The notes below the pieces were generated by a model. It was not told the origin of the DNA, made no database searches, and saw only the letters and a program-made list of their open reading frames with translations. A stretch of 64,000 bases of DNA from Planctomycetales bacterium (GTDB taxonomy: Bacteria > Planctomycetota > Planctomycetia > Planctomycetales > Planctomycetaceae). Shown piece by piece: positions 8,597 through 17,572 of the stretch (position 1 is the stretch's first letter; each line of letters starts with the position of its first letter). The stretch covers positions 1 to 64,000 of the forward strand of contig JAPLOA010000079.1 in NCBI GenBank assembly GCA_026400835.1, written 5' to 3'. Made by a program: the position numbers and the translations under genes.

Positions 8597-9307
8597 ATGT
8601 ATCAGGAACAGGAATTCGCAGTCGTTCCGGAGTGTCTGGACAGCGAAACTGTTGCAAGTCTGATTCATCTGACTGAGTTGGCTCGCAAGCGAAATGAGGC
8701 GGCTGAGTCGGTTTCCAGCAGCAGTAGTGGAAACGCGCTCTGAAATCTTGTTGACGTTGTTCCGGAAGTTGCTGAACTGTCGTTGAATTCGAAAGTTGCA
8801 GAGTTGGTCGAAGCAGTTCTTGGAACCGGGGCATTCATGGTTCGCTCAACGCTTTTTGACAAAACGGACGGCGCACACTGGGGAGTATTCTGGCACCAGG
8901 ATTTAGCAATCGCCGTTAAAGAGCGTCACCAGGTTGAAGGCTTTCATGCGTGGACTCGAAAAGCCGGAGTCCAGTGCGTCCAGCCTCCTGTTGAAATGAT
9001 GTCGCGGATCCTCGCCATTCGGCTTCATCTGGATGATTGCTTTGCTGCAAACGGGGCTTTGAAGGTGCTACTCGGAAGTCACCGTTCCGACGCTTTGACA
9101 TCGAATCGGATTGAAGAAATCTCCTCCAGTGCGAATAAAGTCGTTTGTGAGGTGCCCGCAGGTGGGGCAACATTGATAAGCCCTCTGCTGCTGCATGCCT
9201 CTTCGCCGATGAGCAATCCCGGGCATCGGCGAGTCATCCATTTAGAATTCACAGCACAGGAACTACCACAACCACTGGAATGGCGATATCGAATGCCTTG
9301 CGAATAG
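8597..9307 (+). pseudogene. Phytanoyl-CoA dioxygenase (PhyH)-family gene interrupted by an in-frame TGA
   Basis: From ATG 8597 (preceded by GAGAGG) the frame codes for 48 residues, meets TGA at 8741-8743, and then stays open in the same frame to 9307. Residues after the stop continue the fold: NLVDVVPEVAEL, then FWHQDLAIAV (the HxD iron ligands), LAIRLHLDDCFAANGAL, and LLLHASSP (the distal His ligand). Homologues usually have arginine before NL; CGA to TGA is a single change, so the stop is most simply a nonsense mutation or a sequencing error. The part after the stop could in principle start at 8783 but would lack the N-terminal helices. Family members are Fe(II)/2-oxoglutarate oxygenases; the substrate is unknown. 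It follows the aldo/keto reductase by 13 bases. Confidence 0.8.
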
Positions 9308-9398
9308 TAACGATGGCTGATGCGGCTTGAATTTCCGTAGAAGCAATCAATGAACGCGCTGAACGTGTTGGAATTATTCGACGCCGTTCCCGATGGCA

Positions 9399-10166
9399 CT
9401 ACCACGCCTTGAACTGGTTATAGTTGATGACACTTTGGGCACAGAGGATTCCGAAAAAGATCATCAGGAACTGAGGGTCGGGCTGAAGTCGAGCCAGAAT
9501 GCCAGCGTGGGGGGCTGGCAGAAATGAGTAAAAAATGCTTGGCAGCACATCGGCACCTGAGTTGGAACAGTAGGCACACCACAGAGCCACTCCGCCGGCC
9601 GCACCGATAGAAATCTTCAGAACCAGCTCTGATGCCTGACGGCCACGAGCGCCGTAGTGCGTTACGAGCGTGGCCATGATTTGCCCGCCATCCAGTGGAA
9701 GGGTCGGGATCAGATTCATCACATTGACAATGATGCCGCTGAATAAGAGCATAAAGAAAACGTAGTTCAAAGCGGGAAAGTCCTCGAAGGTAGCTGGCGA
9801 AGATTTCAGCAGCAGGATCATCACGCCGTACACAATCGCTGAAAAAGAAAGCCCGGCAAGTGGGCCAGCTGCCAGAGACCAAATCTGACGCCAGGTTGAA
9901 AGGCGAGTCGCGGTTGCGTATCCGCCCAAAAAATAAAGTACAATTTCGGAAGGCCATCCGTAGTGACGAAGAACCAGTGCATGACCAAGTTCATGGATCA
10001 GCACGGTTACGAAGACACAGATGACTCCCAAAACGACGAGATCCAGCCGCTCTGGATTCCATCGCATCATCGCGGCGGAAATCCAGAAGACCGGATGAAT
10101 GCGAATTGGAATTCCGAACAGGTTGAAACGCAGGTCAAATGCTGTTTCGCCAGCGATACCGAACAT
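9399..10166 (-). CDS. M50-family (site-2-protease-like) membrane zinc metalloprotease
   Basis: A 255-residue membrane protein with five or six hydrophobic segments. The zinc motif is H58-E59-L-G-H62 in VLIHELGHALVLRHYG, and the third ligand is D159 in LPTLPLDGGQIMATL. This is the compact SpoIVFB/rhomboid-neighbour type without PDZ or CBS domains. Such proteases cut transmembrane anchors, often of anti-sigma factors; nothing nearby suggests a substrate. It is divergent from the next gene, with 186 bases between, which should hold both promoters. Confidence 0.88.
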   Translation of the reverse strand: MFGIAGETAFDLRFNLFGIPIRIHPVFWISAAMMRWNPERLDLVVLGVICVFVTVLIHELGHALVLRHYGWPSEIVLYFLGGYATATRLSTWRQIWSLAAGPLAGLSFSAIVYGVMILLLKSSPATFEDFPALNYVFFMLLFSGIIVNVMNLIPTLPLDGGQIMATLVTHYGARGRQASELVLKISIGAAGGVALWCAYCSNSGADVLPSIFYSFLPAPHAGILARLQPDPQFLMIFFGILCAQSVINYNQFKAW

Positions 10167-10352
10167 GATTATTCTCGTAGCCTGATGTCAGGGGCGTCCT
10201 GCCTGAGTCCCGACATTCGACCAGTTTAGGGGTGACGGTGGAGTGAGCCGACTCGGCAGGATACAGTCTTGTCACGCGAAGTCGAATCGCCAACCTTCGC
10301 CGTGGTCACAATGTGAGTTGAACGCCTGAACTGAATTTGGAAAGAGTCGCAA

Positions 10353-11273
10353 TTGGGCAGTTTGTTTCGCATATTCATGGACCTGCCGCTGTTTCGCAGC
10401 GTACTGCGCCCTATTTCGCGTGTGCTGGTCGGGCTAATTGCGATTCCCATTTTTCGTTTCATCATGCGTAAGGTTTTTCGTCTTCAGGACCTGGACGACG
10501 AACTTGAGAAAGACCTGGAAGAGTGGTTTCGCGGGGCACTCCTTTTGCTGGCCGCTACTGCGAACATGGAGCATCTGCTGTTTGGCTGGATGCAGAAGGT
10601 CGACTGGCTTGATCGTGCCGACTGGCTGACAATGGGTTTAAGGCTTATGCTGGCCATCAGCGTGATCGAAGCCATGCCCGATCAGGAGTTGTTTGCAGTG
10701 TTGCACCCTGGGCCACCAAAGCTGGAAAAGGGAAAGAATCCTGTCGTTCAACTCTGGAAGTTGAAATGGAAATTCCTGAAGGGGTTTGTTTGTCGCCATC
10801 TAAACCGATCGTCTCCCGTGCTGGCAATGATGTGCGCAATTATTGGCTCGCAGATGCCGGTATTGAATAGTGACCAGAAGGAAATTCTTCGACGCGACAC
10901 CATCGCCTCCTGGGCTTATTGTCAGCAATGTGCCGTCGTTTGCCCCATGCAGTCCCTCGTGACACTCGATGCCCTGCAGAAGATGGTTCCGGACCTCAAG
11001 CGCGAGTCTGACCTTCTGGTTCGACACCGAGAGCGTTGGCTTGTCGGCTGGGTGTGTTATCTGATGGCGATAACTCAGTATCTGATTATTGGTCTCGTCA
11101 CATCGCGAGATCGCGCTCTGGACGTCCTGAGTGAGTTCGACCGAGCCGTGGCACGCCGCCGCAATGAACTCATTGAAGAGTTTAAACTGGAAGGAAATCT
11201 TCCGAAGGATTTTGATCCGAATGCCCCCTTACCGAAGCCTTCGGACTCTGCAGCAAAGTCAAGTCAGCTCTGA
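10353..11273 (+). CDS. Conserved membrane-associated protein of unknown function
   Basis: 306 residues with no family I can name. Hydrophobic segments lie near residues 20-38, 60-75, 95-108, 155-170 and 232-250. A cysteine cluster C190xxC193xxxC197-Pro (YCQQCAVVCPMQ) looks like a metal- or iron-sulphur-binding site or a redox motif, but only three cysteines are present. The C-terminus is charged and then Pro/Ser-rich. The start is probably TTG 10353, which has GGAAAGAG seven bases upstream; ATG 10377 lacks a binding site. I believe the family is conserved in planctomycetes, from memory only. Confidence 0.65.
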   Translation: MGSLFRIFMDLPLFRSVLRPISRVLVGLIAIPIFRFIMRKVFRLQDLDDELEKDLEEWFRGALLLLAATANMEHLLFGWMQKVDWLDRADWLTMGLRLMLAISVIEAMPDQELFAVLHPGPPKLEKGKNPVVQLWKLKWKFLKGFVCRHLNRSSPVLAMMCAIIGSQMPVLNSDQKEILRRDTIASWAYCQQCAVVCPMQSLVTLDALQKMVPDLKRESDLLVRHRERWLVGWVCYLMAITQYLIIGLVTSRDRALDVLSEFDRAVARRRNELIEEFKLEGNLPKDFDPNAPLPKPSDSAAKSSQL

Positions 11274-11395
11274 CAAAAGAGCTGTGCATTTCAGGGACAT
11301 TCAGATGTGAGTGTAAAGTATCGAGCATTGCGATAAGCTTCACCTCACACCTGAAGTTCCTGCCGTTTTTTGTCCTTCCCAAAGGAGAGCTCTTG

Positions 11396-12424
11396 ATGCT
11401 TAGATTGATCAGCGCCTGCCTGTTGTTTGTCTCTGCCGTGTTGCTCGATCCGTCGGCTGCGTTTGCTGATGAGCCAGCAAAGATGATACGGATTGGAATG
11501 ATCGGACTTGATACGTCCCACTGTCTTGCATTTGCCGACTTGCTGAACAAGGGAGGTTCCGATCCTGCACTTGCTGGCTGCAAAGTGGTTCTTGTTTATC
11601 CCAAAGGAAGCCCGGATATTGAGAGTAGTGTCAAACGTGTGCCGGAGTACACCGAGAAGATCAAGGCTATGGGTGTTGAGATCATTGAAGACCTTGATGC
11701 GATGATTTCACAGGTTGACGCCGTGCTTCTGGAAACGAATGACGGTCGGCCACATCTGGAACAGGTGCTTCCAGTACTAAAGGCTCAGAAGCCAGTCTTT
11801 ATCGATAAACCAATCGCCGGCTCTTTGGTGGACACAATTGCGATTTTTGAGCTGGCGAAGCATTACAAGACACCGGTCTTCAGCTCATCTTCGTTGAGAT
11901 TCTCGAACGGAGCTCAGGCAATCCGCGGTGGTTCAATCGGAGATGTCATGGGCTGTGACACCTATTCTCCGTGCTCACTGGAGCCAACTCACCCGGACCT
12001 CTTCTGGTACGGAATTCACGGATGCGAAACGCTGTTCACGATCATGGGGCCGGGAGTTGAGACAGTCGTTCGTACTCAAACGCCGGACTTCGATCTTGTC
12101 ACAGGAACATGGAACAAGGGAAGAATTGGTACGTTTCGAGGAATTCGGAGCGGAAGTTCGGGCTACGGCGGGACAGCTTTCGGGACCAAAGGGATCGCAC
12201 CTGCAGGTCAATACGATGGTTACAAGCCGCTGGTTGTCGAGATCGTAAAGTTCTTTCGTTCTGGCCAGCCTCCAGTGAGCGCCGAAGAAACGACGGATCT
12301 CTACGCCTTTATGGAAGCCGCAGACGAAAGCAAACGACGTGGCTTTGTGCCCGTCAAGGTCGCAGACGTGAAGGCCGTGGCTGCTGAGGCCGCAGCGAAG
12401 AAAGTGGCGGAGTTGATCAAATAG
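11396..12424 (+). CDS. Exported Gfo/Idh/MocA-family oxidoreductase
   Basis: A signal peptide (about residues 1-24, ending SAAFA) is followed by an N-terminal Rossmann-type segment with IRIGMIGLDTSHCLAFADLL and the EKP-like FIDKPIAGSL motif near residue 140 that binds the nicotinamide. The 342-residue length is normal. Substrates are usually sugars, inositols or their derivatives. The GxGxxG loop is altered (GLDTSH), so the cofactor may be tightly bound or lost. The start is ATG 11396 with AAAGGAGAG seven bases before it. A strong terminator follows, so it is a single-gene unit. Confidence 0.85.
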   Translation: MLRLISACLLFVSAVLLDPSAAFADEPAKMIRIGMIGLDTSHCLAFADLLNKGGSDPALAGCKVVLVYPKGSPDIESSVKRVPEYTEKIKAMGVEIIEDLDAMISQVDAVLLETNDGRPHLEQVLPVLKAQKPVFIDKPIAGSLVDTIAIFELAKHYKTPVFSSSSLRFSNGAQAIRGGSIGDVMGCDTYSPCSLEPTHPDLFWYGIHGCETLFTIMGPGVETVVRTQTPDFDLVTGTWNKGRIGTFRGIRSGSSGYGGTAFGTKGIAPAGQYDGYKPLVVEIVKFFRSGQPPVSAEETTDLYAFMEAADESKRRGFVPVKVADVKAVAAEAAAKKVAELIK

Positions 12425-12465
12425 CTGCAGAGGCACAGAAACACGACAGCTACTAATCTGAGTCA

Positions 12466-12504
12466 CAGCCCGGTTTTTCGGTCAGAGAAACCGGGCTGCG
12501 TTTT
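12466..12504 (+). terminator. Intrinsic terminator after the Gfo/Idh/MocA gene
   Basis: Stem CAGCCCGGTTT (12466-12476) pairs with AAACCGGGCTG (12488-12498), an 11-bp perfect stem with an 11-base loop, followed by CGTTTT. It ends the oxidoreductase transcript. Confidence 0.8.
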
Positions 12505-12552
12505 CATCGTAATCCGATGAAGGTTCCCTTCAGAATTTCAACAGAGACCTTA

Positions 12553-13299
12553 TCACTGATGCGAACTCTGTGCATGACAGCTTTCGATGGGAACTTTGGT
12601 CCGTGTCAGAACTCCATCGCGGTACTGTTCAACCACATAACATGACTCGCATCTTGGCGAGGTCGTGCAACATGGCGGAGTAATCACTGCCGCATTGTGT
12701 GAGCATTCGTCGCAACGATCACAGTTTGAACAACCGCGTTGATGCGAATTTGCTTCGCACGCTGCAGCCGGATGGAGTGGAATACCAATCGTTGCTCGGC
12801 AATCGTTATGCAGTGGATGCAACGGGATTCCGATTGTTGCAGCACAACCTCCTTGAGAGCGACCGTGCAACGGGACATCGTGATGTCCAGACTCTCTCCG
12901 GCCTCCACATCCTGAATGTTGGCAAGCACAGCAGGGGTCTTCTGCTGGCTGTGGAGAACCGCCGCAGTGCTCACAGTGATGAGCATTCACCCGTTCTGCC
13001 GCGCATCCGACCAGCACAGGCTCAGGAACCCTGACGGCCGGCGCCTGCTCTACCGGGACGCCTTTCGCCTCCCAGTCTACGAATACCGAACCTGTCGTTG
13101 ATGCAAGTCGGCTGGACATTCCGCGGTGCTGAAAGCTCTGGTCGAGGCTGCGAAAAGCTCGAGAGAGATTGAGTAACTCAGATGTCACAGAATTGGACAA
13201 TTCATCTGCCGAAGCAGATTTGGCGCCTGGCCCGAAACAGACCAGCAGCAGACAGGCAAGCCAGGACAAATGCCAGCCCGTCTTACAAGAAATACCCAT
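12553..13299 (-). CDS. Exported Cys/His-rich protein with an internal repeat
   Basis: 248 residues from ATG 13299, which has GGAG nine bases upstream; the frame runs further upstream without support. Residues 1-31 form a signal peptide (WLACLLLVCFGPGAKSASA). After a helical, Ser/Arg-rich segment (32-80), the rest is dense in cysteine and histidine in CxxC and CxxxC groups, for example HHCEHCGG, DPCCACQHSGC, CSNCDRCDEC and CCTTSPRCESC. A nine-residue unit ATIGIPLHP occurs twice about 14 residues apart, and the underlying DNA is duplicated imperfectly at about 12770-12840. No family recognised. It could bind metals or form a disulfide-rich surface protein. Confidence 0.65.
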   Translation of the reverse strand: MGISCKTGWHLSWLACLLLVCFGPGAKSASADELSNSVTSELLNLSRAFRSLDQSFQHRGMSSRLASTTGSVFVDWEAKGVPVEQAPAVRVPEPVLVGCAAERVNAHHCEHCGGSPQPAEDPCCACQHSGCGGRRESGHHDVPLHGRSQGGCAATIGIPLHPLHNDCRATIGIPLHPAAACEANSHQRGCSNCDRCDECSHNAAVITPPCCTTSPRCESCYVVEQYRDGVLTRTKVPIESCHAQSSHQ

Positions 13300-13664
13300 T
13301 GTTATCGTCTCCGAAAAAGGAGTGGACAAAACTGTGCGGAACTCTTCAGCGCTATGTGTCCTGCAACCTCTACAATTCGCACAATCGTTACTATTGGGAT
13401 AACCGGGCGCCCGCGTCGAGGGCAAACTTTCAACTTTTTTCCCTTTCTGAAGCGTCCCAGCAAGCTTCGTCTGCCATTAGCTTTTCGCCCTGTGCAATTC
13501 TGCACGACTGGTCTTGCTTGCGTTTCTGACGAGCATCGTCGATCGTTCGGAGGTTCAGGGATGCGAAGGGTTCTCGACTGAGAATGGAGTTCATTTGCAG
13601 TGAGCGAGCCGCTGTCCCGCCCCTTGATTTTTCAAACATCCTGCTTCTTCGTTGTACTCAAATC
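13300..13664. other. Intergenic region between divergent genes
   Basis: About 365 bases between the Cys-rich gene and the M20 peptidase gene. The open frames here are shadows. No clear promoter, repeat or RNA gene seen. Confidence 0.35.
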
Positions 13665-14795
13665 ATGCAAGCCGATGAATACCTGCGAGAACTGATCCCG
13701 TTCCCGTCTGTCAGTCGAGATTCGAACACCGAGATTACGGACCGCATCGACCAGTGGCTGCGAAAGCTGGATTTTGAGATCGAGCGTCTGAGTTACCAGG
13801 ACGAGAACGGCGTTTCGAAGTCTTGCCTTGTCGCCCGAAAGGGTCCTGCGACGGGAGGCGGGCTGGCCTACTTCGGGCACACGGATGTTGTGCCTGTTAA
13901 TTCCTGGAGTTTTGCGGCTTCTGGCCCATGGACTCCTCATGTCGCGGACGGGCGAATGTACGGCCGTGGATCCTGCGACATGCGAGGATCATTGGCTTGC
14001 ATGCTGACTGCGGCATGCGAACTTCGTCATGCGAAACTCAGGGCTCCCATTTTCTATGTCGTTACAGCCGACGAAGAAGTGGGCATGCATGGGGCGCGTA
14101 AGGTTGTCGAAGATTCGCAACTGTATCGTCAGATCGTTGCTTCCCAGCCAGCATCAATCGTTGGGGAACCGACATCGCTGGATGTCGTCTACGCCCACAA
14201 GGGCGGTCGTGCTGTAAGAGTCACGTCCGTCGGGCGAGCTGCTCACTCCAGTACAGGGCAGGGCGTAAATGCAAACATGGCTTTGATTCCTTTCCTCGTG
14301 GAGATTCAAGGAATCAATGAGGAGATGGAAACATCTGAGACGTGGCGCGACGACAGATTTGTGCCGCCGACACCAACCCTCAACCTGATGATTCGTGATA
14401 CCAATACAGGGATCAACATCACATCCGCTCAGTCGGAGTGTCTGGCGTACTTTCGTCCGATGCCCGGGCAGGATGCTGATGGCATGATTGAGCGACTTCG
14501 GCAGTTGGCCATGCAATACGGGCTGAAGTTTGACACGTTGTTTTCCGGTTCACCGCTTTACACGGATCCCTCTGCACCTTTCGTCAATGAACTGTTGCAA
14601 CTTGCTGGGCGTTCGTCGGCTCGCACTGCTGCCTACGGAACTGATGGGGCGATCTTCACAGAGTTGAAAAACATCGTGGTCTTCGGTCCTGGCGATATCG
14701 CTCAGGCTCACACAGATGATGAGTGGATTAGTCTGGAACAGCTTCAGCTTGGCACAGAATTGTATTCTCAGTGCATTCGAAAATGGTGTTGCTGA
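13665..14795 (+). CDS. M20-family amidohydrolase, ArgE/DapE-like
   Basis: 376 residues of the M20 di-zinc peptidase fold. Metal ligands are seen in AYFGHTDVVPVNSW (His), RGSCDMRGSLA (bridging Asp), TADEEVGMHGA (catalytic Glu and Glu ligand) and the C-terminal GPGDIAQAHTDDEWI (His). The insertion dimer domain is at about residues 180-290. The pattern YGTDGAIF...GPGDIAQAH is closest to N-acetylornithine deacetylase and succinyl-diaminopimelate desuccinylase, but substrate cannot be fixed. ArgJ is also present in this window, so an ArgE role is not required for arginine synthesis. Start ATG 13665 gives MQADEYLRELIPFPSVS; the upstream extension to 13584 is unsupported. Confidence 0.85.
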   Translation: MQADEYLRELIPFPSVSRDSNTEITDRIDQWLRKLDFEIERLSYQDENGVSKSCLVARKGPATGGGLAYFGHTDVVPVNSWSFAASGPWTPHVADGRMYGRGSCDMRGSLACMLTAACELRHAKLRAPIFYVVTADEEVGMHGARKVVEDSQLYRQIVASQPASIVGEPTSLDVVYAHKGGRAVRVTSVGRAAHSSTGQGVNANMALIPFLVEIQGINEEMETSETWRDDRFVPPTPTLNLMIRDTNTGINITSAQSECLAYFRPMPGQDADGMIERLRQLAMQYGLKFDTLFSGSPLYTDPSAPFVNELLQLAGRSSARTAAYGTDGAIFTELKNIVVFGPGDIAQAHTDDEWISLEQLQLGTELYSQCIRKWCC

Positions 14796-14818
14796 GTAAT
14801 ATTGTTCTGTGCGCGGCC

Positions 14819-14844
14819 ATGATTCACTCAATGATTTGAATCAT
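14819..14844. repeat. Inverted repeat without T-tract
   Basis: ATGATTCA (14819-14826) and TGAATCAT (14837-14844) are perfect complements around ten bases, between the M20 peptidase gene and xseA. There is no U-run after it, so it may be an operator, a weak terminator or chance. Confidence 0.3.
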
Positions 14845-14908
14845 CTACCCCGCGAATACCCGGCCTCAATTTTAGCGGCCCGAAGAACACTTGAGGAGTC
14901 ATAGTAAG

Positions 14909-16120
14909 TTGTCGGAGTTTCCTGTTGTCAGTGTTTCAGATCTCGTCAATGCCTTTAAAGAGGTGGTTGAGACCGCGTTGCCTCCCTGCACCGTTGAAGG
15001 AGAGATCTCCAATTGTCGGCGCAGTCCGGCCGGACATTGGTATTTGACTCTGAAGGATGAACAGTCCGAAATCGGTGCTGTGATCTGGCGAAGTGCTGCT
15101 CAGAAGATTCGCTTTGACCCGAAAGATGGAATGAAATGCCTCGCCACGGGGTCCTTGCAGGTCTATGTCGCCAAAGGGACTTGTCAATTTGTCATATCCC
15201 GTTTGATGCCACAGGGCATAGGGGAACTTGAGCTGGCTTTTCGACAACTTCGCGACAAACTATCAGCAGAGGGCCTGTTTGATGAGTCGCGAAAGCGAGC
15301 GATTCCGCAGATACCGCGTCGGATTGCCCTTGTGACGAGTCCGGGCAGTGCTGCCGTTCGCGATATGATTCAGGTGATTACTCGGCGATGGCCGCCAGCT
15401 CAAATCGTGGTCGTACCTGTTCGCGTTCAGGGTGATGGGGCGGCGGAAGAAATTGCGAAGGCCTTGAAACTCGTACACCGCATTCCTGATGTTGATGTTG
15501 TGATTACCGGACGAGGTGGTGGAAGTCTTGAAGATCTTTGGTGCTTCAATACCGAAGTTGTCGCAAGGGCTGTGGCTGCGTGTCGAATCCCTGTCATCGC
15601 TGCAGTGGGGCATGAAATCGATGTTTCAATTGCCGATCTGGTCGCAGATCGCCGAGCACTGACACCCAGCGAAGCTGGAGAGCTGGTTGTTCCGTCAGCT
15701 CGTGATCTTCATGATTCACTGATTCACACGGCGCACCGCATGAGGCAGACTCTGCGAGACCGTCTGGATCGGGCCAGACTTCGACTGAGTACGATTGAGG
15801 CGAGGTCTGTACTTCAGCGGCCCATGAGTCTCGTCGATCAAAAACGGCTCGATTGTGAAGCTTTCTCTGAGCGTGCAGTGAAGGCCGTTCGCTTATTGAC
15901 CGAGCGAAGAGGGCGAGATTTGTCGGAGTTTGCAGCATCACTGCAGGCAATGAGCCCACTCAGAGTCCTTTCCAGAGGGTACTCGTTGACACAAACGTCG
16001 GACGGTGCCTTATTGCGATCCGCTGAAGGGGTCGAACCCGGCGAGATTCTTACGACTCGACTTGAATCCGGACTGGTGCGTTCAGCGGTGACGGAAATCG
16101 AGATCGAACGCCCTCACTGA
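14909..16120 (+). CDS. xseA: Exodeoxyribonuclease VII large subunit XseA
   Basis: XseA forms the catalytic core of ExoVII, which degrades single-stranded DNA into oligonucleotides in repair. An N-terminal OB domain (EGEISNCRRSPAGHWYLTL) is followed by the nuclease domain with VTSPGSAAVRDMIQV, DVVITGRGGGSLEDLW and IAAVGHEIDVSIADLVAD, the most conserved family signature, then a coiled-coil region and a beta-hairpin tail (SRGYSLTQTSDG). The start codon is unusual: the best fit is TTG 14909 with GAGGAG about ten bases upstream; TTG 14891 is an alternative. xseB, often adjacent, is not downstream. The stop overlaps the convergent fmt gene by seven bases. Confidence 0.92.
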   Translation: MSEFPVVSVSDLVNAFKEVVETALPPCTVEGEISNCRRSPAGHWYLTLKDEQSEIGAVIWRSAAQKIRFDPKDGMKCLATGSLQVYVAKGTCQFVISRLMPQGIGELELAFRQLRDKLSAEGLFDESRKRAIPQIPRRIALVTSPGSAAVRDMIQVITRRWPPAQIVVVPVRVQGDGAAEEIAKALKLVHRIPDVDVVITGRGGGSLEDLWCFNTEVVARAVAACRIPVIAAVGHEIDVSIADLVADRRALTPSEAGELVVPSARDLHDSLIHTAHRMRQTLRDRLDRARLRLSTIEARSVLQRPMSLVDQKRLDCEAFSERAVKAVRLLTERRGRDLSEFAASLQAMSPLRVLSRGYSLTQTSDGALLRSAEGVEPGEILTTRLESGLVRSAVTEIEIERPH

Positions 16121-17082
16121 ATGTCGCGGACAAATCGGTCGTGCGAGGTGATTGAATGGCCATTGATAAATGAGCGGCCGTCCGTACTCTTTCGGCCGTC
16201 AGGCTGAATTCGCAGTATCTCAAGCCAGCCATCTCCAGCCGCTGCGAACAGGCGTCCGTGACATTCATGGAGGCTGCCAGCGACCGATGGCAGCGATGGA
16301 AGTGCGACGGTTGGCGAGAGACCAACTTGCTGAATCGTACAGCGGAGGGCAGGCTGACCGTCGCGTTGCAGGCTTGTTGAGGCTTTTGGCCACGGCTGCA
16401 TGGCTCGCACGTGGCAATCAATCTGGTGGCATGATTGCGACCAATCGATAGCTCCGGATTCTTTTGCGATCTTAGGCGCCAAAGTCACCTGAGAAGAATC
16501 CTGTCTCTCAAAAACAGCCGTCCCATCCGCCAGTTGTCGAACAACCCGCAATAATAGGGGAACGGAAAGCTCCGCAAGTCGCAGCATCAGTTCGCCTGAG
16601 GACTCAGATAGCCCAATAGGGGTCTCTACTTTTCCAACGACAGGACCTGAATCCAAAGCTGGCTCTATCTGAAATATTGTGACACCGGTCGTGGTATCGC
16701 CTTTCCAGATTGAATACTGAACCGGAGCTGCTCCTCGATGCCGCGGCAACAAGGAGCCATGAAGATTAAAGGCCCCTAACCGCGGGATTGCCAGTAATTC
16801 GGGCTTCAGAATCTGCCCGTAGGCTGCAACGATGAAAACGTCAGCCTTCAAAGAGCGAAGGGTGTGCAGCATTTCCGGACGATTGACTCGCTCCGGCTGA
16901 AAGACGGGAATATTGCAGGCAACCGCCATTTCCTTCACAGGATTGACGTGTTGATGGTGACCGCGCCCCGACCGATCCGGCTGCGTCAGAACTCCTACCA
17001 CAGAATGTTCCGAATCGAGCAAAGCGCGAAACGGCGGCACTGCGAATTCGCCAGTACCCATAAGAACAAGTCGAAGAGCCAT
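16114..17082 (-). CDS. fmt: Methionyl-tRNA formyltransferase Fmt
   Basis: Fmt transfers a formyl group from 10-formyl-THF to initiator Met-tRNA. The 322-residue protein begins MALRLVLMGTGEFAVPPFRAL at ATG 17082, as the family does; the frame extends to 17157 without similarity. The catalytic stretch FNLHGSLLPRHRGAAPVQ contains the essential Asn and His, and the Asp is near ALDSGP. The C-terminal OB-type domain that binds tRNA starts near APKIAKESGAIDW. The usual partner gene def is not next to it. It converges on xseA with a seven-base overlap of the two 3' ends. Confidence 0.95.
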   Translation of the reverse strand: MALRLVLMGTGEFAVPPFRALLDSEHSVVGVLTQPDRSGRGHHQHVNPVKEMAVACNIPVFQPERVNRPEMLHTLRSLKADVFIVAAYGQILKPELLAIPRLGAFNLHGSLLPRHRGAAPVQYSIWKGDTTTGVTIFQIEPALDSGPVVGKVETPIGLSESSGELMLRLAELSVPLLLRVVRQLADGTAVFERQDSSQVTLAPKIAKESGAIDWSQSCHQIDCHVRAMQPWPKASTSLQRDGQPALRCTIQQVGLSPTVALPSLPSVAGSLHECHGRLFAAAGDGWLEILRIQPDGRKSTDGRSFINGHSITSHDRFVRDIQ

Positions 17083-17356
17083 GAAAACAACTTGAAGAGA
17101 TTGGCGACAGCGTCGCACGAAATCGAAACGGGGCATGAAGCGAACTAAACTCGCCACAAGTTTTCTGTGTGGACCATGACCTTGAGCATTGCGTCAGTTC
17201 TTTAGTCTTTAGGAACAGTCCCGAAAAAACATCCGGTTTCTACTGAGGCGAGAAATTACAACCCGAAACGTGAGTGAGGGATTTTTCTACAAGACACCAA
17301 TCCTTCGCTGACGCGTCGGGTTGTGATGCAGGGAACTTTTCTCGGGACTGAGTTCT

Positions 17357-17569
17357 TCAAAGACCTGCTCGTTGCATTGCAGACTTCCACTCGTCCGGAC
17401 TAAGTTCCTTTGCCTCTTCCACCAGCAACCGAGGAATATCATCCAGGATTGGATACTTCAGACGCACATCGGGATTCGTACAAACCAGTGAATCACCGTC
17501 CTTAACGAGGTCCGAATGACACTTTGGACAAACAAGGTAGCTGCTTGATTTTTCAAAATTGAAGACCAT
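17357..17569 (-). CDS. Trm112-family small zinc-ribbon protein
   Basis: A 70-residue protein with YLVCPKCHSDLV, a single CPxC, and the family stretch KYPILDDIPRLLVEEA. Bacterial Trm112-like proteins (YcaR type) are small proteins of poorly defined role, related to the eukaryotic activator of methyltransferases. A third cysteine (LVCTNPD) is near residue 30. GAGAGG lies about ten bases before ATG 17569. It starts three bases after the stop of the upstream epimerase-like gene, so the two form an operon. Confidence 0.85.
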   Translation of the reverse strand: MVFNFEKSSSYLVCPKCHSDLVKDGDSLVCTNPDVRLKYPILDDIPRLLVEEAKELSPDEWKSAMQRAGL

Positions 17570-17572
17570 GTC

